Positions 1-6,055 of a DNA stretch of 64,000 nt are shown here, piece by piece. Made by a program: the position numbers and the translations under genes. Numbering within the stretch: the stretch's first letter is position 1; every line of letters begins with the position of its first letter. Below the pieces are notes generated by a model. It ran no database searches. It was not told the origin of the DNA and saw only the letters and a list, made by a program, of their open reading frames with translations. Location of the stretch: the NCBI GenBank assembly GCA_017942005.1, contig JAGAVJ010000014.1, positions 1-64,000 on the forward strand, given 5' to 3'. Source of the DNA: Clostridia bacterium. GTDB taxonomy: Bacteria; Bacillota; Clostridia; Oscillospirales; CAG-272.

Positions 1-36
1 AGTTTGATCCTGGCTCAGGATCAAACTCTCGAATGG
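1..36 (-). rRNA. 16S rRNA gene, extreme 5' end only (partial)
   Basis: Read on the minus strand, the sequence runs AGAGTTTGATCCTG, the universal start of 16S rRNA, preceded by a typical Clostridia rRNA leader and two tandem promoters. The match stops after 14 bases. Bases 1-18 on the plus strand spell the same motif (AGTTTGATCCTGGCTCAG), so the end is a small inverted repeat rather than a true continuation of the gene. The rest of the rRNA operon lies outside the window. The boundary of the mature RNA is approximate. Confidence 0.65.
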
Positions 37-288
37 TGGTATTTCAAAAGTCTCAAAAGAGGCTCTTCAAATCAATATCCGAGCTATGATTTAGCTCTCT
101 TTACTTTTTTTAGAGTGAATAGTTTTGACTATTCTTTCTTAAGGAATTGTCGAGATTCCAAAGGATGTTTCCATCCTCTTTCGTTTCGTACAATTTGTTG
201 TTGTTCAATTTTCAAGGATCATACCATTATGCACAGCATAATGTGCTGTGTTTAACAGCTCGCTGCCTCTCTTGTCGACAGCCTATTT
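37..288 (-). other. 16S rRNA leader (transcribed spacer)
   Basis: No gene is seen here. The stretch is AT-rich and lies between the rRNA promoters and the 16S start. Positions 204-221, read on the minus strand, give a CCTTGAAAATTGAAC motif that is typical of Bacillota rRNA leaders and spacers. Small hairpins (for example around 230-255) fit leader RNA processing. Short open frames here are not credible genes. Confidence 0.6.
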
Positions 289-317
289 ATTATATCACAT
301 CCTCGCGGTTTTGTCAA
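289..317 (-). promoter_or_regulatory. rRNA promoter P2 (sigma-A type)
   Basis: On the minus strand there is a -35 TTGACA (312-317), a 17-bp spacer and a perfect -10 TATAAT (289-294). It lies just upstream of the rRNA leader and is the nearer of two tandem promoters, the arrangement expected for a strongly expressed rrn operon. Confidence 0.8.
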
Positions 318-413
318 GAGATTTTTTCATTTTTTTGAATTTTTTCTTTCAAAACTTTGAATTCTCCATTTCTGGACAACTTGACCATCACCATTTCATC
401 AGATGACTACAAT

Positions 414-442
414 AGTATACCACATCATTTTTATTTTGTCAA
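414..442 (-). promoter_or_regulatory. rRNA promoter P1 (sigma-A type)
   Basis: On the minus strand there is a -35 TTGACA (437-442), a 17-bp spacer and a -10 TATACT (414-419). It is the upstream member of the tandem rrn promoter pair. Between 443 and the end of the oxidoreductase gene at 589 I see no gene. Confidence 0.75.
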
Positions 443-588
443 TGCTTTTTTCAAAAATAATTAAAAATTCCGCCGCATTTGTATCAACGCCTGCGGCGGG
501 TTTCCTTATAACTGAAATTGCAGCAGCCTGCATGGTCAACGCAGTTTTCAAAGCAGCTTCAGACACATGACTCAGAAAGCCAAAATTT

Positions 589-1842
589 TCATGCTTCCGT
601 ATGCTGCGCAAGCCATTTTGCACGGTTGGCCGCGGCTGCCTCCTCTGACAGCGGCTTTTCCGGATAAGAGGAACACGGCAGCACTGCATCCCCTGCAACC
701 TGCGCATTGGTGCAGGCATTGTCATTGCGCCATGCGTCACGTTCTTCCCTGTTTCGCAGATTCGGTATCTTCATCGGCTGATTGCCGTTTAAAATAGAAC
801 GGAACGCAAGAATGCCGCAAATCCCCATGTCGACTGCCTGATAAACATCAATTGCCCACTTGCCGTCCGGTTTTCCCAGAATTTTTTCAATGAAGAAGTG
901 CGTCGGATAAAAATCACTGCCGCCGTGAGAGGCGATGCCGCTTTGATTGGCAAGGTCTGCCGAAACAAACTTTTGGGGTGCATAATACGTGTTTTCACCC
1001 TGACAGGAATGTTCCCCCTCCTGATACAGCCGTACAGTTCCATCCGCTGTGCCAAGATAGCCCTTTGTTGCATATACCTTATAATCTGTATGTGCCGGCT
1101 CCAGTTTCAGAGGACCGTGAATGCTTTTTACAATTGCGCCGTTGTCCAGCGTTACCATTTCAATACCGGACGCATGACCGCCTGCATGACCAAGCTGATA
1201 GAATTCCGGGATCGGCGGATTTTCAAAGCCGACCACCTGTACCGGACGCCGTCCTGTAATGGTCATAATCGGGCCAAGCGAATGCGTGCAGTAGAATGTC
1301 GGGCACAGATGATTGCGCCAATGCGAGGATTCGCCATAAGTGATATCCAACCAGCAGGCAGAACAGTCGTGGACATATTCACATTCCGCATAGGTCACCT
1401 CACCAATGGCCCCCTCTTTGTATTTGCGCCACATCTCAAAGGTCTGATCCATATAGCAGTAGTTTTCGGCATATGTATAGACAAGCCCGGTTTCCTCCAC
1501 CGCTTCAATCAGTGCAACCGCCTGCGCCATGGTTTCGCTTGGCAAAACCTCGCTCATAACATGCTTTCCCGCACGCAGACAGCGAATGGCAAAGGTTGCA
1601 TGCTCCGTCGCATAATTTGCCAGCACCACCGCGTCCATATCGTATGCGAGAAAATCCTCGAAATTGTTGAACACCGCAATATGCAGACCGGCTTCCTCTG
1701 CATTGCGCTTTGCCGCTTCCAAAAGCGGCGCGTATTTATCGCAGACTGCGACAAGCTCCGCCTCTGGATGGTGCAGCAATACCTGAATCATGGAATTGCC
1801 GCGTGCACCGCCGAATACACCAATTCTCAGTTTCCGTTCCAT
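589..1842 (-). CDS. Gfo/Idh/MocA family NAD(P)-dependent oxidoreductase
   Basis: This 417-residue protein begins with a Rossmann nucleotide-binding strand (RIGVFGGARGNSM, residues 6-18). It carries the family's GKHVMSEVLP segment near residue 93, a variant of the usual GKHVxxEKP that holds the catalytic lysine region. The C-terminal half matches the alpha/beta substrate domain of the family. Members oxidise or reduce sugars, inositols or sugar derivatives in the cytoplasm; the substrate here is unknown. The gene is divergent from a LacI-type regulator, which suggests control by a sugar signal. The lysine of the EKP motif is not present in the expected place, so a different substrate or weakened activity is possible. 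A hairpin separates its ribosome binding site from the ATG. Confidence 0.85.
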   Translation of the reverse strand: MERKLRIGVFGGARGNSMIQVLLHHPEAELVAVCDKYAPLLEAAKRNAEEAGLHIAVFNNFEDFLAYDMDAVVLANYATEHATFAIRCLRAGKHVMSEVLPSETMAQAVALIEAVEETGLVYTYAENYCYMDQTFEMWRKYKEGAIGEVTYAECEYVHDCSACWLDITYGESSHWRNHLCPTFYCTHSLGPIMTITGRRPVQVVGFENPPIPEFYQLGHAGGHASGIEMVTLDNGAIVKSIHGPLKLEPAHTDYKVYATKGYLGTADGTVRLYQEGEHSCQGENTYYAPQKFVSADLANQSGIASHGGSDFYPTHFFIEKILGKPDGKWAIDVYQAVDMGICGILAFRSILNGNQPMKIPNLRNREERDAWRNDNACTNAQVAGDAVLPCSSYPEKPLSEEAAAANRAKWLAQHTEA

Positions 1843-1852
1843 TGTTTTCTAT

Positions 1853-1882
1853 ATAACTTTTACGTTTGCAAAAGTTATCTCC
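1853..1882 (-). promoter_or_regulatory. Hairpin between Shine-Dalgarno and start codon (copy A)
   Basis: On the minus strand GGAG (1879-1882) is followed directly by a stem ATAACTTTT/AAAAGTTAT (1853-1878, 9 bp) and then 10 nt before the ATG at 1842. Unfolded, the ribosome binding site is about 36 nt from the ATG; folded, spacing becomes about 10 nt. The same architecture recurs at 50140, 56826 and, less perfectly, 53230 and 53911. Confidence 0.55.
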
Positions 1883-1941
1883 TTTCCTTTTAAATGCAGA
1901 CATTTCACCCTGTAATATCCTTTTTGGGAGGAAGGAACGTT

Positions 1942-2005
1942 GAGGGAAACTTTTGAAAAAGTTCCCCTCACACTCCCCTCAAAATTTTTTATCGTGAGAA
2001 AAATT
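1942..2005. repeat. Dispersed palindromic element with C/T-rich tail
   Basis: A hairpin GAGGGAAACTTTT / AAAGTTCCCCTC (about 1942-1969) is followed by a CACTCCCCTC and AAAATTTTTT tail. This layout of hairpin, short C-rich stretch and A/T tail is shared with elements near 8942, 9030, 11610, 24263 and 56886. Here it sits in the 384-base gap between two divergent genes, so it is not obviously a terminator for either. Confidence 0.45.
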
Positions 2006-2064
2006 TTGACTTGGTTTTTCTAAAAAAGGAAACCCTGTTCTCTGGATAAAATGATTTGCACTCA

Positions 2065-2093
2065 TTGCTTTTTTGATTGATTCATGCTATAAT
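2065..2093 (+). promoter_or_regulatory. Promoter of the LacI-type regulator
   Basis: A -35 TTGCTT (2065-2070), a 17-bp spacer and a perfect -10 TATAAT (2088-2093) lie upstream of the regulator gene, leaving a leader of roughly 130 nt. Apart from this promoter, the palindromic element and the hairpin by the oxidoreductase start, I see nothing else in the 1843-2226 gap. Confidence 0.6.
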
Positions 2094-2226
2094 TATAACA
2101 GAAATCTGAATTTCCGGTCATGTACAAAGAAGCCAAACTTTTTTGTACAGATAAAATCAAATTCCGTCATTTACAACAAAGCAAGAGCACTTTTGCGCAC
2201 ACAGAAATGATAGTCAGATCAATACT

Positions 2227-3381
2227 ATGAAAAAAGAACATCTCCACTCCATTCCATCTGAAAAAATCCAAAACACAGCGCTTTCCTCACTTGCAAAGCA
2301 GCTTGGCATCAGCCGTGCAACGGTCTCCAAAACCATTCGTCACTGCAGCGGCGTCGACACCGAAACGAGAGAGGCCATTCTCCGTGCCGCAAAAAACCAT
2401 CCTGCCTGTATGACGTGTGACCGCGGCAGCTGTGATATTTACTGCATTCTCCCAGATACCCCATCCTTTTTTTGGAAAGCAATGCAGGCAGGCATAAAAG
2501 ACGGTATTGCCGCAAATGCTGCTGCCATATCCGTGAAATATAATCTTTGCACCAAGCTGCATGACGAGGAAACGGTACTTTGCTATCTGGAGGAAGCACA
2601 GAATATGCAGGCACGCTGTATCATCATAACTGCTGCCATCACCGATGCAATCCGTGCAAAGCTTGCCGATATCTGCCGTTCACAAAACTGTATGGTGCTT
2701 CTGCTCTCGGAATACGGAGAGATTCCGAACAGCTTTTATATCGGTGCAGATGCATATACGGACGGCGCGGAAATGGCACGCCGGTATATCCAGCTGTTTT
2801 GTGCATATCCAAAGGAAATATCCGATATGCCAATCATACTCACCTATGAACAAAACCGGAATGTCACCGACCGTGTTTTGGGCTTCTGCGACACCGTTGC
2901 AGCGGCATATCTGTCAGAACAAATAAAACCGCAGCTTTTGCAGCTGGATGCACACATTTTTCAAAATCCGAAACTCCTGCCTTCCAGTCTTGCATCTGTG
3001 CTGTCGGTATATGCAGCAAAAAACAGCACCTCACAAAAACAGGTGCTGTATGCGCCGATGGGCATTTTCGGTTTTTTCGCGGCGCTGCATAAAGCCGGAT
3101 TTCCAGAGGATACCATTTGCTTCTGCCATGATATGATCCCATCAGGTAATTTTGATCATACGTCTTCCCGCAAGGCTGACCGCAATATACAGCCATTCTG
3201 TCTCTGTATGCAGGATGCCGCAGTGCAGGGAACTACCGCATTTCGCTGTGCTGCGGATTTCATCCGCCATAAAATCTATCCCGAACAGAAAAAAATTCTG
3301 ATTCCGTCAAAATTTCACACCCGATGGAAGGCAGCCGATTTGGAAGATTTTTCAATAGAAATACCGAAAGACAATTTCTGA
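2227..3381 (+). CDS. LacI/GalR-type transcriptional regulator
   Basis: This 384-residue protein has a LacI-type helix-turn-helix at residues 20-57 (SLAKQLGISRATVSKTIRH, then TREAILRAAKN). A C-terminal periplasmic-binding-like sensor domain (about 65-350) follows, diverged from well-known sugar repressors. It probably binds an operator in the preceding divergent region and responds to a small ligand, perhaps the substrate of the adjacent oxidoreductase; that link is inferred from position only. The start is the first ATG in frame, although no clear ribosome binding site precedes it. Confidence 0.8.
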   Translation: MKKEHLHSIPSEKIQNTALSSLAKQLGISRATVSKTIRHCSGVDTETREAILRAAKNHPACMTCDRGSCDIYCILPDTPSFFWKAMQAGIKDGIAANAAAISVKYNLCTKLHDEETVLCYLEEAQNMQARCIIITAAITDAIRAKLADICRSQNCMVLLLSEYGEIPNSFYIGADAYTDGAEMARRYIQLFCAYPKEISDMPIILTYEQNRNVTDRVLGFCDTVAAAYLSEQIKPQLLQLDAHIFQNPKLLPSSLASVLSVYAAKNSTSQKQVLYAPMGIFGFFAALHKAGFPEDTICFCHDMIPSGNFDHTSSRKADRNIQPFCLCMQDAAVQGTTAFRCAADFIRHKIYPEQKKILIPSKFHTRWKAADLEDFSIEIPKDNF

Positions 3382-3421
3382 TACTGTCAATAAAAGACAA
3401 GCAACTCCCGACTGCAAAAAA

Positions 3422-3466
3422 TGCGCTGTACCGGCAAGCGTACAAGCACACACCGGATACAGCGCA
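3422..3466 (-). terminator. Terminator of the M23 peptidase gene
   Basis: An imperfect stem TGCGCTGTACCGG / CCGGATACAGCGCA (3422-3466) is followed on the minus strand by a run of six T. It lies just beyond the stop of the minus-strand peptidase gene. Confidence 0.6.
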
Positions 3467-3516
3467 AAAGCACAATCTTTCCTTTTACTGAATCGACCGA
3501 ATAGCTACAGCAATAG

Positions 3517-5511
3517 TCACCAATCACCAAGCGTCATCACATCTTCCGGTATTTCAATATAAGCAAGCGGATCAGTTGCAACATGATGATACCGCACCTC
3601 AAAATGAAGGTGACAGCCGGAAACATTTCCGGAGGCGCCGACATATCCGATGACCTGCCCTCTCTCAACGATGTCACCTGCCTCGACGGCAAGCTTTGAT
3701 TGATGCGCATACAAAGTTTCTACTCCCCCCGCATGGCGGATGCGCACCATATATCCGTAGGAAGATGAATATTGCGCCCACGTAACCACACCGCCGTCGC
3801 TGGCATAAATTTCTGTATAGACCGGTGCAACAATATCCAGTCCCAAATGAAAATCGTATGTTCCCCATAAATCCCGTTCACCGTACAAAGAAGATACATA
3901 GATCTGTTTCAGTGCAAGGGGATTTTGCGGCACATATGGCGCACCGTCTTCATCCAGCGGCAAGTCTCGGTCGCCAAGTGCAGGCAGCGGCCACTGCATG
4001 TCACCGGTACAAACGTCTTCCGGCAGCGAATATTCGCCCTCATATGCCACCGCGTTGACCGCTTCCCGCCGTACTGTGCGGTGATTTTCCGTGCGTGACA
4101 GTACCTCTCCTGTCGTAAGATCGTAGGACACCGTGTAGTCTACATAGGCAAGCCCGTTTCTGCCCTTGGAAACCATGGTCGACACCCCGTTAAACATCTC
4201 ATCGTTTTGGATATAATCGGTTTCATAGGGGAGAATTTCTGCCGCGGTGATCTCGTTTTTTATAGTATAGGCAAGCAGGGGCGGTGTTTCTCCGGCGTCA
4301 TGATAACAAAACGCATCAAACAGTGCATCCTCTCCTGACAATCGGTCAAGCTCCACCCAGACCGCATCGACAGTGTACTGAGAGACAACTGACACCACAG
4401 CGTCGGCAGGAAACATACCACAGGACAAAAACGCCTGTGTCTGATATTCGATTGCACGCGCACGCGCCGAAAGAATTTCTTCCTCCGTTTCAGCATAAAG
4501 CACTGGTGTGCCGTTTTTGTCACAGACGGAATACCCGCGTACACAGCCCTCTGTCACATGAGAAACAAGCGCATTGTACAAAGCGCCGTATGTCAATACC
4601 GCATCTTCCGGCGCATGGGTTATCGCTCCTTCCGTCAGTGAGGACTCCCCAAGAGAAATTCCGTCCGCCGCCAGCTCTGCACGCAGGGTCTCGTATTGTG
4701 ACTGTAAATCAAGCGCATCTTCTCGCACTGCATATCCAAAGGCATCGCCGTCCATATACAGCATGACCGCCTGACTGTTGTCTGCCATCACGCCTCCGCC
4801 GGGTCCTGACAAAAGGAACAGTCCGATCACAGCCGCCGCGGTGATGCAAAACAATCCGGCAAATACAGCCGGCAAAACGGAAAACCACCGCTTCTGCTTC
4901 CGATTCTCCTCAGATTTCCCGCCTGCATCTTGATACAGCAACGCCGGTGCTTCACGGTGCTCTTTTGTCACCCCGCCCTCAGTCTGCTCCGCCTGGATTT
5001 TTTCAGCATTGAGCGCTAAGACATCCAAGTTCCTTTCATTCAGGTCTATCGGTGCACATTCCACATCCACAGCATCAATCACATCTCCCATATCAGCACT
5101 TGCCGACGGCAGGATGTCCCCGGATGCGGCAGAGGCAGTACCCATGCTATCCTCCGATATTACGATATCATCCGATATTACGATATCATCCGATATCACG
5201 ATATCATCTGATATCACAGCATCATTCAATACCACGGTATCATCTGATACCCCGGCATCATTCGGTTTCATGGGTTTCTGCGAACCCATGGGCTGCAGAC
5301 CTGTAGATTCCTGCGGCTGCACAGGCGATGCGTGTATCATAGGACGAATATCGCGGACAGCACGGCGGCGGCGCGGCGCCGCGGGCAAAGCGGATTCCTG
5401 CTTTACGGAATCTGGCTTTCCCTCATTTGCAGAAGCTTCCGTTTGGTTCTGCTGTTTTCCGATATTCTCCATTTTATGATCCGGATTTTTGCATGTCCAA
5501 CGTTCGCACAC
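3517..5511 (-). CDS. Membrane-anchored M23 peptidase with G5-like domain
   Basis: The 664-residue protein has a basic, Pro/Gln-rich cytoplasmic N-terminus with a repeated VISDDI segment (about residues 92-116). One transmembrane helix (about 213-236) and a G5-like region (about 420-500) follow. The C-terminal M23 (LytM) domain has the zinc ligands of HLGLD and HLHFEV near residues 562 and 639. It is predicted to cut peptidoglycan cross-links outside the membrane. The GTG start at 5511 follows AGAGAGG with long spacing; an ATG at 5472 is an alternative. The gene is divergent from polA and has its own promoter. The 18-bp coding repeat at 5150-5260 is in frame and may vary in copy number. Confidence 0.85.
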   Translation of the reverse strand: MCERWTCKNPDHKMENIGKQQNQTEASANEGKPDSVKQESALPAAPRRRRAVRDIRPMIHASPVQPQESTGLQPMGSQKPMKPNDAGVSDDTVVLNDAVISDDIVISDDIVISDDIVISEDSMGTASAASGDILPSASADMGDVIDAVDVECAPIDLNERNLDVLALNAEKIQAEQTEGGVTKEHREAPALLYQDAGGKSEENRKQKRWFSVLPAVFAGLFCITAAAVIGLFLLSGPGGGVMADNSQAVMLYMDGDAFGYAVREDALDLQSQYETLRAELAADGISLGESSLTEGAITHAPEDAVLTYGALYNALVSHVTEGCVRGYSVCDKNGTPVLYAETEEEILSARARAIEYQTQAFLSCGMFPADAVVSVVSQYTVDAVWVELDRLSGEDALFDAFCYHDAGETPPLLAYTIKNEITAAEILPYETDYIQNDEMFNGVSTMVSKGRNGLAYVDYTVSYDLTTGEVLSRTENHRTVRREAVNAVAYEGEYSLPEDVCTGDMQWPLPALGDRDLPLDEDGAPYVPQNPLALKQIYVSSLYGERDLWGTYDFHLGLDIVAPVYTEIYASDGGVVTWAQYSSSYGYMVRIRHAGGVETLYAHQSKLAVEAGDIVERGQVIGYVGASGNVSGCHLHFEVRYHHVATDPLAYIEIPEDVMTLGDW
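5150..5262 (-). repeat. 18-bp tandem repeat inside the M23 peptidase gene
   Basis: About six copies of an 18-bp unit built around GATATC (for example ATATCATCCGATATTACG) encode the VISDDI repeats of the cytoplasmic tail. The copies nearest 5150 are almost identical and those near 5260 are degenerate. The unit is a multiple of three, so copy changes would keep the frame. Confidence 0.75.
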
Positions 5512-5642
5512 ACAAAAATGTTTCCTCTCTTTGCGAAAATCATCGCTGTACCCAGGGTTTCATACTGTCACAAACAGTACACCCATCCACAGATACGATA
5601 GCCGCAAGACGTTGTTTTTCCTTAATAAGGATTCTATCCAAT

Positions 5643-5671
5643 ATTATACAGGAAATTTAAAACAAAATCAA
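5643..5671 (-). promoter_or_regulatory. Promoter of the M23 peptidase gene
   Basis: On the minus strand there is a -35 TTGATT (5666-5671), a 17-bp spacer and a -10 TATAAT (5643-5648). It lies immediately left of the multi-hairpin element and points towards the peptidase gene. Confidence 0.6.
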
Positions 5672-5690
5672 GCCTTTTTTCTCCTTCAAG

Positions 5691-5922
5691 ATATGAATTT
5701 TATGTTAGGCAATTGTAAAACTCCGTTTTACAATTGGTTTCATCGGACTGACGCAGTCCGATGGCTCCCTTTGGTCGCTTTAAGGGTGTCTTTTTTGGCG
5801 GGAATACCCGCACGACATAAGACGTTGAACGTCTTATGTCATAACGACGCATTTATTGATATATTGCCTTACAGGCAATATAAAATTGTGCTTTTACAAT
5901 CACCTAAATATGAATTTTATGT
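5691..5922. mobile_element. MITE-like multi-hairpin element between 15-bp direct repeats
   Basis: A 15-bp direct repeat ATATGAATTTTATGT occurs at 5691-5705 and 5908-5922. Just inside are imperfect terminal inverted repeats TTAGGCAATTGTAAAA (5705-5720) and TTTTACAATCACCTAA (5892-5907). Between them lie four near-perfect hairpins: 5710-5736 (12 bp), 5741-5763 (10 bp), 5814-5840 (13 bp) and 5861-5881 (9 bp). It encodes no protein. It looks like a non-autonomous palindromic insertion placed between the divergent promoters of the M23 gene and polA. A structured RNA is the alternative. The rest of the 5512-6055 gap holds only those promoters. Confidence 0.6.
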
Positions 5923-5939
5923 CTTTACAAAAACAAGCG

Positions 5940-5968
5940 TTGTTTTTTTCATAATTTTATGGTATACT
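5940..5968 (+). promoter_or_regulatory. polA promoter
   Basis: A -35 TTGTTT (5940-5945), a 17-bp spacer and a -10 TATACT (5963-5968) lie about 90 bp upstream of polA and just right of the element's second direct repeat. Confidence 0.55.
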
Positions 5969-6055
5969 ATACGTATACAGTCTTTACATACACCGATTTT
6001 CGGTTCTGCAATCTCACAATCAACATAAAAAAATAAGAGAGGACGTTTCCGACCT

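Noticed and set aside
898..1893. 331-codon open frame opposite the oxidoreductase gene
   Set aside because: Antisense shadow of a clear Gfo/Idh/MocA gene; no family features.
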